Assembly: GCA_018263435.1 (NCBI GenBank)
Contig: JAANXD010000059.1
Location: 402-45,233 of the forward strand
DNA from: Candidatus Scalindua arabica
GTDB taxonomy: Bacteria; Planctomycetota; Brocadiia; Brocadiales; Scalinduaceae
Direction of reading: 5' to 3'
Length of the DNA: 44,832 bases
The translations under genes were made by a program, and so were the position numbers. The notes under the pieces were generated by a model. It ran no database searches and had not been told where the DNA came from. It saw nothing but the letters and a program-made list of their open reading frames with translations. Of the stretch, positions 9,126 through 16,281 are shown one piece after another (positions within the stretch are counted from its first letter, which is position 1; each line of letters starts with the position of its first letter).

Positions 9126-9662
9126 ATGAAGCCATACGCAATAAGTCAAGGTGATGGTATATATTTTTGTACGGATACGATAATAAGCTTCGCTTATGTC
9201 TTTGTAGAAATTGATTTCTTTGAAATAATTATTGATTCTCTGAAATATTGTCAGAAAGAAAAAGGGTTACAACTTTTAGCATATGTAATTATGCCTAACC
9301 ATGTTCATACTATTATAGCTGCAAACAACGACAACCTTTCAGGTATCTTACGTGACTATAAACAATATACTTCACGAAAGATAACTGAAACTCTCAGGCA
9401 AAAGGGAAAATCTCAAATTCTTTCTCTCTTTAAAGCTACGGCAAAACATGCTGGAAAAGGTAATCAATACAAAGTATGGCAATCAGGCAGCCATCCTCAG
9501 TTAATGGATTATGATGAGAAATTATTTCAAAAGATTGAATATACTCACAATAATCCGGTACGAAAAGGTTTTGTAGAGGCACCTGAATATTGGACATATT
9601 CGAGTGCTCGGAATTATGTTACTAATGATGATTCTATCATAGAAATCCAGAAGCTATGGTAA
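9126..9662 (+). CDS. REP-associated tyrosine transposase (Y1_Tnp), RAYT 2
   Basis: A 178-residue Y1-family transposase, clearly different from RAYT 1. The HUH motif is NHVH (His59, His61) in MPNHVHTIIA, and the catalytic tyrosine is most likely Tyr139 in EYTHNNPVRKG; YSSARNY follows. It is shorter than RAYT 1 and lacks the basic C-terminal tail. REP hairpins of matching architecture lie on both sides (9059-9081 and 9699-9787). The ATG at 9126 has no good ribosome binding site. The frame is intact. It probably processes its own flanking REPs. Confidence 0.88.
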   Translation: MKPYAISQGDGIYFCTDTIISFAYVFVEIDFFEIIIDSLKYCQKEKGLQLLAYVIMPNHVHTIIAANNDNLSGILRDYKQYTSRKITETLRQKGKSQILSLFKATAKHAGKGNQYKVWQSGSHPQLMDYDEKLFQKIEYTHNNPVRKGFVEAPEYWTYSSARNYVTNDDSIIEIQKLW

Positions 9663-9698
9663 ATAGCATGAAAGAGTAGAACTCTAACATCTCCCATG

Positions 9699-9787
9699 TT
9701 CGACAGTAGAACTGTCGAACAGTAATTACCACTGTCCGGCTGTTCAACAGCCGGACTACTGCTGTCCGATTGTTCTACAGTCGGACA
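9699..9787. repeat. Array of three REP hairpins right of RAYT 2
   Basis: Three palindromes with identical geometry (10-bp arms, 3-base loop): 9699-9721 (GTTCGACAGT arms, loop AGA), 9735-9757 (GTCCGGCTGT arms, loop TCA) and 9765-9787 (GTCCGATTGT paired with ACAGTCGGAC, one G-T type mismatch). The arms differ at several positions but changes are matched on both sides. The last unit is followed by an A-rich AGCAGTTCTACTGCT tail. Confidence 0.88.
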
Positions 9788-9896
9788 CATAAAACAAAAG
9801 CAGTTCTACTGCTTATTACATGATGGCATAGAAGTATGGAAATAACACCATTTTACTGAATCTTTGTAACATAACACCCTGAAAGGTAGAAAAACA

Positions 9897-10469
9897 GTGA
9901 AGGTCATAATAAAAGATTTAACAAGAGAATATGATGGGTTTTTTAAGGTTAACAAGGCCATCCTTCAACACGAGAAATTTGATGGTTCGATGAGCAGGGA
10001 GATTGACAGATTGAATTTCGACAGAGGAGACACTGTAGCCGTTATCCTCTATAATAAAACTAATAATTCTGTTGTTCTAGTTAAACAATTTCGCTATCCG
10101 GCATATGTAGACGATGGCCCCGGATGGTTGATAGAATGTGTTGCAGGAATCAAAGACAGTGATGAAGTCACAGTCGCGAGAAAGGAAGTACTGGAAGAGA
10201 CTGGTTATAAGATCGGTGAGCTGAAATATCTAACACAATTCTACCCAAGCCCCGGAGGATGCTCTGAAAAAATATCCATATACCTTGCTTATATTGAAGC
10301 GAAGGGTGAAACAAAGGAAGAAAAATACTTTGGCATAGGAAACGAAGATATTCAAGTTATAGAAATTCCACTGACCAGGGCATTTGAAAAGATTAAGAAT
10401 GGTGAAATCTGTGATGGAAAAACCATAATCGCCCTTTTCTGCCTTCGCGATGAACTAGAGAAAAGATAA
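9897..10469 (+). CDS. Nudix hydrolase (ADP-ribose/GDP-mannose pyrophosphatase type)
   Basis: A 190-residue Nudix protein, probably cleaving a nucleoside diphosphate-sugar. The core Nudix box KEVLEETGY lies near residue 100, and the substrate-side segments VVLVKQFRYPAY and FYPSPGGCSEKISIYLA match the NudK/NudF branch. The spacing upstream of the box is slightly shorter than the textbook consensus, as in NudK. The start is GTG at 9897, with AAAGG about 10 bases upstream. It lies beyond the REP array. The exact substrate is not determinable here. Confidence 0.85.
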   Translation: MKVIIKDLTREYDGFFKVNKAILQHEKFDGSMSREIDRLNFDRGDTVAVILYNKTNNSVVLVKQFRYPAYVDDGPGWLIECVAGIKDSDEVTVARKEVLEETGYKIGELKYLTQFYPSPGGCSEKISIYLAYIEAKGETKEEKYFGIGNEDIQVIEIPLTRAFEKIKNGEICDGKTIIALFCLRDELEKR

Positions 10470-10648
10470 ATCGTGATAGGCAGAGGTTTAACCTTGCTTT
10501 TGCAAGTCATGCCCGAGGCAGATCCGCCCGGGCGGAGAATCCAGAAGTACATTGGACTCCTCCTGAAAAGGAGGTAAAATACCTTACTTACCAGCCAGTG
10601 CTCCATTTTCATAGAAAAAACAATTTGTTTTAAATAAATGAAACCATT
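10470..10648. other. Intergenic stretch with palindromes
   Basis: Holds a GC-rich palindromic insert (around 10511-10540, with CCGCCCGGGCGG) and a small hairpin formed by CTCCT and AGGAG near 10560-10577. The latter could attenuate or terminate transcription between the Nudix and isochorismatase genes. No gene is seen. Confidence 0.4.
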
Positions 10649-11251
10649 ATGAAGAATAAGACTGTATTTGTTGATATAGATACTCAATTTGATTTTATGA
10701 ATCCCAATGGTGCTCTTTATGTCCCGGATGCTGAAGGCATAATCGATAACATAAAAAAACTCTTTGACTATGCGAAAGAACATAAGATCAAAATACTATC
10801 TTCAATAGATGCACATAAGGTTGATGATCCGGAGTTCAGAATCTTCCCTCCACATTGTTTAAAAGACACTCCAGGCAATCAAAAGATTGAAGCCAGCACA
10901 TGTGAAGACCATATCATTATTGAAAATGTAAAGCAGGATATTACAGAATCCATGCTGGACCACGAACAGGTAATCGTTGAAAGCCAGACATTTGATATCT
11001 TCGAAAGCATCAACACAGACGATATTGTGAAAAAACTGGATGCACACAATTATATAGTATTTGGAGTTACAACAGACTATTGTGTAAGGGCAGCTGTTCT
11101 TGGTTTTTTAAAATGTGGACATAGTGTTTCCTTGGTCACAAACGCAGTTAAAGCAATTACAAAAGAAGGTGAAGAGAAGGCTCTTAAGGAGATGAAAGAT
11201 GCCGGCGCTGTTTTCACAACCACAGAGGACATTATAGCAGGGTTAACCTAA
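10649..11251 (+). CDS. Isochorismatase-family cysteine hydrolase (nicotinamidase-like)
   Basis: A 200-residue amidohydrolase of the PncA/isochorismatase superfamily. The catalytic triad candidates are Asp11 in VDIDTQFDF, a lysine in the central region, and Cys145 in TTDYCVRAAVLG, the usual nucleophile context. The metal-site-like SSIDAHKVDDPEF and FPPHC segments fit nicotinamidase, so conversion of nicotinamide to nicotinate in NAD salvage is plausible but not proven. The 3' end of this gene (from 11192) recurs at 12871. It is followed by an accessory low-GC island. Confidence 0.8.
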   Translation: MKNKTVFVDIDTQFDFMNPNGALYVPDAEGIIDNIKKLFDYAKEHKIKILSSIDAHKVDDPEFRIFPPHCLKDTPGNQKIEASTCEDHIIIENVKQDITESMLDHEQVIVESQTFDIFESINTDDIVKKLDAHNYIVFGVTTDYCVRAAVLGFLKCGHSVSLVTNAVKAITKEGEEKALKEMKDAGAVFTTTEDIIAGLT

Positions 11252-11414
11252 CAAAAGAAATTGCGGCTTGGCCTTCAGAGGATGATAAAAGATTATAAAA
11301 AAGAAAGAACATTAGATACTTATAATCGATCATATTGATACTTTTGTTAAGTAATGTTAAATGTTATAATTTCCACATGATAGTTATAAAATGAAAAAAT
11401 ATTAGGAGGTTAAA

Positions 11415-11741
11415 ATGCCAAACACTTTAGAAATAGACAAAGACATATATAACGCCCTTGTGGAATCCTTTGGTGAAGATATGTTAAAAGATAAGATAAG
11501 CGATATTTTATTATCTGCTATAGAGAGAAGGGTGGAACAATATACTCGCGAAATACTCAAATTCGAAGAGAAATATGGGGTTTCGTTCAAAGAATTTGAG
11601 CAAATGTGGGATGAAGGCCAGATTAAAGAAAAACATAACCATGAATTAGAGAGTGATTTCATTGATTGGGAAATGCTGGATATGGAGAAGAAAGAGTTAT
11701 TGTCAGTATTATCTAAACTGAAAAGATTTAAGAAAAAATGA
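11415..11741 (+). CDS. Probable antitoxin of a TumE-like toxin-antitoxin pair
   Basis: A 108-residue, helical, charged protein with a strong site (AGGAGG) 6 bases before its ATG. The N-terminal part (LEIDKDIYNALVESFGEDMLKD) looks like a dimerisation or DNA-binding region, and the middle contains KFEEKYGVSFKEFEQMW. A comparable segment (KLEKKYNTSSGIF) occurs in the antitoxin at 43.3 kb. It overlaps the following gene by 4 bp (ATGA), a typical toxin-antitoxin arrangement. A candidate promoter is TTGTTA (11344) with TATAAT (11365), spacer 15. The assignment rests on context plus weak similarity. Confidence 0.55.
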   Translation: MPNTLEIDKDIYNALVESFGEDMLKDKISDILLSAIERRVEQYTREILKFEEKYGVSFKEFEQMWDEGQIKEKHNHELESDFIDWEMLDMEKKELLSVLSKLKRFKKK

Positions 11742-12082
11742 ACAACTTAAACGTTGAAGCCTTCCTTTCAGAAGTAGAAGCCGCTCTAAAAAATCACTTT
11801 ACAGGATTTAAGATTCAATTTTTAATAAGAACTCCAAAGTCCCTTAAGGCTAATATTCACCTTGATAAAAATCTTTTTCTTGCGTTACGTTATAACTCAA
11901 GAAACGAAAGAACAGACTTTGCATTAATACATAATAATCAAAGGGTTTTCGGATACGATAATTTAAAGGAATGGCATTCTCATCCCTATGAAAATCCTTC
12001 AAGACATATCGCTTGTGATAAGCCATCCGTAGACAAAATCATTTCTGACATTAGAAAAGTCTACGAAGCTATTAAAAGTTGA
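11738..12082 (+). CDS. TumE-like (DUF6516) toxin-family protein
   Basis: A 114-residue protein with the family's pattern of a basic beta-sheet region, FALIHNNQRVFGYDN, then HSHPYENPSRHIAC and a C-terminal helix (SVDKIISDIRKVYEAI). The aromatic-Asp-Asn (GYDN) and the histidine cluster match the TumE/DUF6516 group, as does the complete protein at 42.98 kb (FRYDN ... HKH). It overlaps its upstream partner by 4 bp. TumE toxins are thought to act on RNA or translation; the mode is not readable here. It is probably intact. Confidence 0.55.
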   Translation: MNNLNVEAFLSEVEAALKNHFTGFKIQFLIRTPKSLKANIHLDKNLFLALRYNSRNERTDFALIHNNQRVFGYDNLKEWHSHPYENPSRHIACDKPSVDKIISDIRKVYEAIKS

Positions 12083-12132
12083 AATATAGTCTAGTAATCT
12101 AGTAAATCTAGGGTTACCTACATTATTCACTT

Positions 12133-12184
12133 GGCATATTATAAAAAGTAAATTGTAGATTTGATAATATGCCCTTCTTTTTTT
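12133..12184 (+). terminator. Hairpin followed by T-run
   Basis: GGCATATTAT (12133-12142) pairs perfectly with ATAATATGCC (12164-12173) across a 21-base loop, and is followed by a T-rich run to about 12184. It lies 50 bp after the TumE-like gene and could terminate its transcript. The long loop also fits a small palindromic repeat. Confidence 0.5.
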
Positions 12185-12268
12185 ATCATTTGCATTTAGA
12201 TACTTCTGAATACATAACAAATAGTATCCTATAGAGTTGGGTAATTATATCATAGCACAAATCCAACC

Positions 12269-12595
12269 ATGTCAAACAAATACATCGGCAGGTGGCGCAT
12301 TACTGAGATGGAACTTTGGGATGGTGACTTCATTGATCTCGTTGCTAAAGGACAAATCATCTTGAAAAATGACCAACTCGGAAAACTCCAGTTTGGTGCA
12401 GTTGAAGCTGAAATCGACTACCGAATTGAAATGATCAATAATCTTGAACGACTGGAATTCAGTTGGGAAGGTTACGATGAATCCGATCAAGTCTGTGGCA
12501 GAGGATGGGCAATAATCAAAGACAATGAGCTTCACGGAAGGCTATACTTCCATTTAGGAGATGATTCCTGGTTCAAAGCCATAAGATTCAAATAA
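12269..12595 (+). CDS. Conserved hypothetical protein, lipocalin-like beta pattern
   Basis: A 108-residue protein starting MSNKYIGRWRITEMELWD. It recalls a widespread uncharacterised family that begins with GRWRI..M..WD and ends with GRGWA..... L.GR...H.GDDSWFKA. Here GRGWAIIKDNELHGRLYFH and GDDSWFKAIRF are both present. Alternating hydrophobic strands suggest a small beta-barrel. No function is known to me. It lies within the accessory island bounded by the duplicated isochorismatase tail. Confidence 0.7.
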   Translation: MSNKYIGRWRITEMELWDGDFIDLVAKGQIILKNDQLGKLQFGAVEAEIDYRIEMINNLERLEFSWEGYDESDQVCGRGWAIIKDNELHGRLYFHLGDDSWFKAIRFK

Positions 12596-12614
12596 AGAAA
12601 ACAATTTAAAATTA

Positions 12615-12746
12615 ATGGCAAAAACAAAAATAATATATAAATGTAAAGATGAACTCATCGTAAAATATATGCATCCTAGAGGAAAGGAGTATTTGTCATA
12701 CGAAACGGAGATTACAGTAAAGGAAACGCTAAAAAAACACCTGTAA
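12615..12746 (+). CDS. Possible 43-residue small protein
   Basis: A short frame (MAKTKIIYKCKDELIVKYM...) that begins 19 bp after the preceding gene. It has no strong ribosome binding site. The composition is protein-like (lysine-rich, alternating hydrophobics), but it could be a remnant of a longer gene. I do not recognise it. Confidence 0.3.
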   Translation: MAKTKIIYKCKDELIVKYMHPRGKEYLSYETEITVKETLKKHL

Positions 12747-12806
12747 CTATTAAGTTAAAATTTAATGGTATTTATTTTCACTGCCTAAGAGTATCAAATT
12801 GAATAA

Positions 12807-12869
12807 TATAAATTTTCAGTAATAGTTAAAAAAGATGAAGATGGCTATTTTGCATTTTGTTTTAAATAA
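12807..12869 (+). pseudogene. hicB N-terminal remnant
   Basis: The frame reads YKFSVIVKKDEDGYFAFCFK followed by a stop. This matches the HicB N-terminal strand pattern (x-F-x-V-I-V-x-K-D-E-D-G-Y-x-A-x-C). There is no start codon in frame, and the protein ends where HicB normally continues with PELPG. The remnant abuts the duplicated isochorismatase tail at 12871, so the break is probably the junction of a deletion or insertion. Confidence 0.6.
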
Positions 12870-12870
12870 A

Positions 12871-12950
12871 ATGAAAGATGCCGGCGCTGTTTTCACAACC
12901 ACAGAGGAGATCATAGCAAAGTAAACTCCAAAAGAAGAGATCGCAGCTTA
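12871..12950 (+). pseudogene. Duplicated 3' end of the isochorismatase-family gene
   Basis: The first 38 bases (12871-12908) are identical to 11192-11229, the last third of the isochorismatase gene tail; the rest aligns more loosely. The frame encodes MKDAGAVFTTTEEIIAK and a stop, against MKDAGAVFTTTEDIIAGLT in the intact gene. It has no 5' part. It marks the right edge of the 1.6-kb accessory island. Confidence 0.8.
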
Positions 12951-12984
12951 AAATATTCTCAGCGCTACTGTCGTATAATTCACA

Positions 12985-13833
12985 ATGTTGAAAAGATTTG
13001 TAATATATTCAATCTTAATTATATTATTCATAATGATTTTTCCAAGATTCATAGAAAAAGGATTAATTTTTCACCCTGACAAAAGTAAAGGCATTGCAAC
13101 ACCTGATGTTTACGGTATTAAGTATGATGATGTTACATTCCAGACGGAAGACGGCCTGAACCTGCACGGTTGGTTCGTCTCCGGTAAAAAGTCCTCACCC
13201 GATGCTGACCTGCCCGCCGGACGGACGGACAGGCATACACTCCTATGGTTTCACGGTAATGCCGGCAATATAAACCACAGACTTGATAACTTAAAGATGA
13301 TATATGAAAGAGTGCCAGTAAATGTCTTTATTATTGACTATCGCCAATACGGCAGAAGTGAAGGCAAGGTATCAGAAGAGGGAACATATCTCGATGCCAG
13401 AGCAGCCCTTGCGTACCTGCATTCACGAAAAGATATAAATCAGGAAAAGATCATCTTCTTTGGCCGTTCACTTGGCAGTGCAGTAGCCGTTCATCTCGCC
13501 TTAGAAGAGCAATGCCGTGCCCTGATTCTCGAAACTCCATTTACTTCTATACTGGAGATGGGGAAAAAGCTATATCCATACCTGCCTGTCAGACTTTTAT
13601 TAAAGACAAAATACGACTCCCTTTCAAAGATAAGAAACATAAAAGTACCAATCCTCATCATGCATGGAGACAAAGACAAACTTGTGCCGTTTGAACACGG
13701 TAAAAGATTATATGATATGGCCAATGAACCCAAGGAGTTCTACACCATCCCCGGAGCCGGACACAATGATACGCATATTGTGGGCGGAGAAGAATATTTC
13801 GAAGTGATCAAGAATTTTGTAAATAAGCTGTAA
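12985..13833 (+). CDS. Alpha/beta hydrolase, BEM46/ABHD13-like
   Basis: A 282-residue serine hydrolase with one N-terminal membrane helix (about residues 4-22), so likely membrane-anchored. The oxyanion-hole motif WFHGNAGN, the nucleophile elbow GRSLGS, the acid in HGDKDKLVP and the histidine in GAGHNDTH are all present. The substrate is unknown; relatives act on lipids or small esters. A GC-rich palindromic insert (13209-13233) adds about a dozen residues (SPDADLPAGRTDRH) in a loop before the oxyanion motif without breaking the frame. It is convergent with the gene at 13918. Confidence 0.85.
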   Translation: MLKRFVIYSILIILFIMIFPRFIEKGLIFHPDKSKGIATPDVYGIKYDDVTFQTEDGLNLHGWFVSGKKSSPDADLPAGRTDRHTLLWFHGNAGNINHRLDNLKMIYERVPVNVFIIDYRQYGRSEGKVSEEGTYLDARAALAYLHSRKDINQEKIIFFGRSLGSAVAVHLALEEQCRALILETPFTSILEMGKKLYPYLPVRLLLKTKYDSLSKIRNIKVPILIMHGDKDKLVPFEHGKRLYDMANEPKEFYTIPGAGHNDTHIVGGEEYFEVIKNFVNKL

Positions 13834-13919
13834 AAGGGGACAGGCTACTTTTTGCTCGATACCATTTTAACCCAATTATTTACACCATATTTATTCCAAA
13901 AAGTAGCCTGTCCCCTTTT
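13832..13919. repeat. Long-stem hairpin with 22-bp perfect arms
   Basis: The arms at 13832-13853 (starting AAAAGGGGACAGG) and 13898-13919 are exact complements, with a 44-base AT-rich middle. It exactly fills the gap between two convergent genes and supplies T-runs on both strands, so it can terminate both. Its plan matches the RAYT 1 derivative at 26276-26358. Confidence 0.85.
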
Positions 13920-14298
13920 ACTTTAGTAATTTCTTTATAACCTGCATTGCAAGCATGAGTATGTGGCCGTCATAGTTCTTAATCATTTCTATTACCGAAT
14001 CATCGCCGCCTTTATCCCCGACCATCTTTTCCAGCTCTCTCTTTATATCGTCATCAGATTCTTTTCTCTTTATCTGATCCAGTACGTTACATACTCCCGG
14101 TATATCTGAGTCCTCCAGTGAGTCCCTTAGCTTTGATATCAGTATCTGTATATTATCATCTGCGACTGTACCCATTCGCTTTGCAAGATTCCTGTCCACC
14201 AGCTTCCTGTGGATCATCTCATCTACTTCCTCAAGTTTATCAAAATGGATTCCCGCCTCTTTCTCCCATGATTCAAGTTGTTCAATCGATAAAGCCAT
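13918..14298 (-). CDS. Hypothetical helical protein linked to nnrD
   Basis: A 126-residue, acidic, mostly helical protein (MALSIEQLESWEKEAGIHFDKLEEVDEMIH...). I recognise no family. Its ATG overlaps the nnrD stop region by one base, so it is translated with nnrD. The C-terminus ends with a basic helix (VIKKLLK). No membrane segment is seen. A regulatory or scaffold role is possible but unsupported. Confidence 0.6.
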   Translation of the reverse strand: MALSIEQLESWEKEAGIHFDKLEEVDEMIHRKLVDRNLAKRMGTVADDNIQILISKLRDSLEDSDIPGVCNVLDQIKRKESDDDIKRELEKMVGDKGGDDSVIEMIKNYDGHILMLAMQVIKKLLK

Positions 14299-15194
14299 TA
14301 CTTTCTCTCCTTTTTATATTTTATGAATGCGTCAGGTAAGCAATCAATTATGTCAGTAGCTATCATTGATAACTCTCCCTTCTTCTTTGCTGCCATATTA
14401 CCTGCCATACCATGGATATACACACCAAGTTGTGAAGCGGCAAAAACGTCAAGTCCCTGACCGATTAACGACACAATAATCCCAGTCAGGACGTCACCTA
14501 CACCGGCCGTTGCCATACCTGGATTGCCTGTCCGGTTAACGTATGACTTCCTGTAATCAGCAACTATAGTTTTATCACCCTTTAATACCAGAACAAATTT
14601 CTTTTCTCCTTTTAACTTCTTTTGAATTGATTGAACAAACTGCGCTGCAGTGTCAAGTCTCTCTTTCTGCACGTCCTTCGCTGAACGAAGACCTGTCAGG
14701 CGTGACATCTCTCCCGGATGAGGTGTTAATACTACGTTCTGTTTTATCTTGTGCAACACATTTACATTATTCGCTAACGCATTAAGCCCGTCGGCATCAA
14801 TTACCATGGTGCGTTCTATGTTCTTTATTAACCAGAGGATGAGTTCTCTTGTCTCCAGATGTTGAGAAAGGCCGGGGCCTAATGCTACAACATCATGTGA
14901 TTCGCACAATTTCATAATATCTTTGCGGCCCTTGTTAGACAACGTCGATGCCTTAGTTTCAGGAAGGGGATGTGTCATCACGCATGTAAGCTTTACTTCC
15001 ATTATGGGGTTCAGGCTTTCAGGAATGCCCAGTGTAACGATACCTGATCCGCTTCTCAATGCAGCTTTGGAGCAAAGGTATGAGGCTCCTGTCATGCCGG
15101 GAGAACCGGCAAGGATCAGCACGCGTCCGTAGCTACCTTTGTGAGTATTCTTCTTCCTGGGAGTTAACAGCGGCAGATTTTTTACTCGAAGCAT
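14298..15194 (-). CDS. nnrD: ADP/ATP-dependent NAD(P)H-hydrate dehydratase
   Basis: Repairs hydrated NAD(P)H in the cytoplasm. The ribokinase-like carbohydrate-kinase domain is shown by RVLILAGSPGMTGAS near the N-terminus, the phosphate-binding GNPGMATAGVGDVLTG, and VLTPHPGEMSRL. It lacks the N-terminal epimerase (NnrE) domain often fused to it. ATG at 15194 (MLRVKNLPLL) is chosen over a TTG three codons upstream. The length of 298 residues is normal for a stand-alone dehydratase. It is followed by an overlapping small gene. Confidence 0.9.
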   Translation of the reverse strand: MLRVKNLPLLTPRKKNTHKGSYGRVLILAGSPGMTGASYLCSKAALRSGSGIVTLGIPESLNPIMEVKLTCVMTHPLPETKASTLSNKGRKDIMKLCESHDVVALGPGLSQHLETRELILWLIKNIERTMVIDADGLNALANNVNVLHKIKQNVVLTPHPGEMSRLTGLRSAKDVQKERLDTAAQFVQSIQKKLKGEKKFVLVLKGDKTIVADYRKSYVNRTGNPGMATAGVGDVLTGIIVSLIGQGLDVFAASQLGVYIHGMAGNMAAKKKGELSMIATDIIDCLPDAFIKYKKERK

Positions 15195-15225
15195 AATTAA
15201 CAATTACCAAAGTTGATATATTTAT

Positions 15226-15317
15226 GTAGCCGCAACCTTCAGGTTGCGTAATATTTACATGAAATTTTTATATATCCATTAATATGATGAGAAACGCAGG
15301 CTAAAGCCTGCGGCTAC
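15226..15317. repeat. Paired hairpin repeat between larB and nnrD
   Basis: Two hairpins face each other: CGCAACCT/AGGTTGCG within 15226-15249 and CGCAGGC/GCCTGCG within 15294-15317. Their outer parts GTAGCCGC and GCGGCTAC also pair. It abuts the larB stop codon, so it can end the larB transcript or form one large structure. Confidence 0.75.
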
Positions 15318-16067
15318 TTATTTAACATTATTTATCAGAGATGCAACATAAGCAGCCCCGAAACCATTGTCTATATTTACAACTGTAACATTTGCAGCAC
15401 AACTGTTTAACATTGCCAGGAGAGGAGTAATGCCTCCAAAACTGGCGCCATATCCAACACTTGTCGGCACACCGATAACAGGGCAAGCCACCATTCCCCC
15501 CACCACACTGGCAAGTGCTCCTTCCATGCCTGCAATAACTATAATCACCCTGGCGGCAGAGATCTCTTTTTTGTTTCTAAGCAGACGATGTATACCTGCA
15601 ACTCCAACATCACAAAGCACTTTTACATTGTTCCCCATTATCTCCGCAGTCTCTTTTGCTTCCTCAGCAACAGGAATGTCTGAGGTACCGGCAGTTACAA
15701 TCAGTATCGACCCCTTCTTCTTTTTTGAGCGAGAGTTCTTAATAACTATAGTTCCGGCCACATCATTATATCTGGCCTTTTTGAATTTTTGAGAAATACA
15801 TTTATATATCTCCTCGTTAGCACGGGTTGCCAATAAATCAACCCCGTGCTTAATTATCTGGGTAGCAATCTTAAGAACCTGTTCCGGCGTCTTGCCCGCA
15901 CAGAATATCACTTCAGGAAACCCACAGCGTATAGTCCGATGAGTATCAACCTTGGCAAATTCCAGGTCTTTGTAAGGCATATCCTTAAAACTATGCAAGG
16001 CTTTCTCTATTGTAAGTTCGCCTTTTTTTACTTTTGTTAAAAGTTTCTTGATAGAGTTATCGTCCAT
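15318..16067 (-). CDS. larB: LarB: pyridinium-3,5-biscarboxylic acid mononucleotide synthase
   Basis: LarB carboxylates and hydrolyses nicotinic acid adenine dinucleotide in the first step of nickel-pincer nucleotide synthesis. The C-terminal half has the PurE-like fold with VTAGTSDIPVAEEA, GIHRLL and IVIAGMEGALASVVGG, then PVIGVPTSVGYG. ATG at 16067 (MDDNSIKK) is chosen because upstream in-frame codons derive from a repeat. No larC, larE or lactate racemase gene lies in the window. LarB homologues without larC/larE occur in many genomes and may have another role. Confidence 0.88.
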   Translation of the reverse strand: MDDNSIKKLLTKVKKGELTIEKALHSFKDMPYKDLEFAKVDTHRTIRCGFPEVIFCAGKTPEQVLKIATQIIKHGVDLLATRANEEIYKCISQKFKKARYNDVAGTIVIKNSRSKKKKGSILIVTAGTSDIPVAEEAKETAEIMGNNVKVLCDVGVAGIHRLLRNKKEISAARVIIVIAGMEGALASVVGGMVACPVIGVPTSVGYGASFGGITPLLAMLNSCAANVTVVNIDNGFGAAYVASLINNVK

Positions 16068-16094
16068 TGTTAGTACCCTAATATGCAGGATGCC

Positions 16095-16240
16095 TGTTAA
16101 GCACCAAATAACAAATTCCAAATAACAAACAATTTTCAATATCTAAATCCAAATGACTAAAACCCTGTTTAGAATTTCTGTCATTCGACATTCGAGTTTG
16201 TCTCGAATTTCGAAATTAGGATTTACTTTTATTGCTCGGA
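16095..16240. repeat. AT-rich degenerate repeat (ATTCGAA / CCAAATAACAAAT type)
   Basis: The left half contains CACCAAATAACAAATTCCAA. The right half contains TTCGACATTCGAG and CTCGAATTTCGAAATT. Similar words flank the four-helix-bundle gene at 40 kb and fill 34140-34306. It lies between larB and tsaD. Confidence 0.5.
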
Positions 16241-16281
16241 AAACTGTTTCGACAAAGAATTAAAGTGCAACCCTTTTCAAG

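Noticed and set aside
16068-16139. Longer larB start giving a hydrophobic N-terminal extension
   Set aside because: The extension is encoded by a dispersed AT-rich repeat, and LarB is a soluble enzyme that normally starts near MDDNS.
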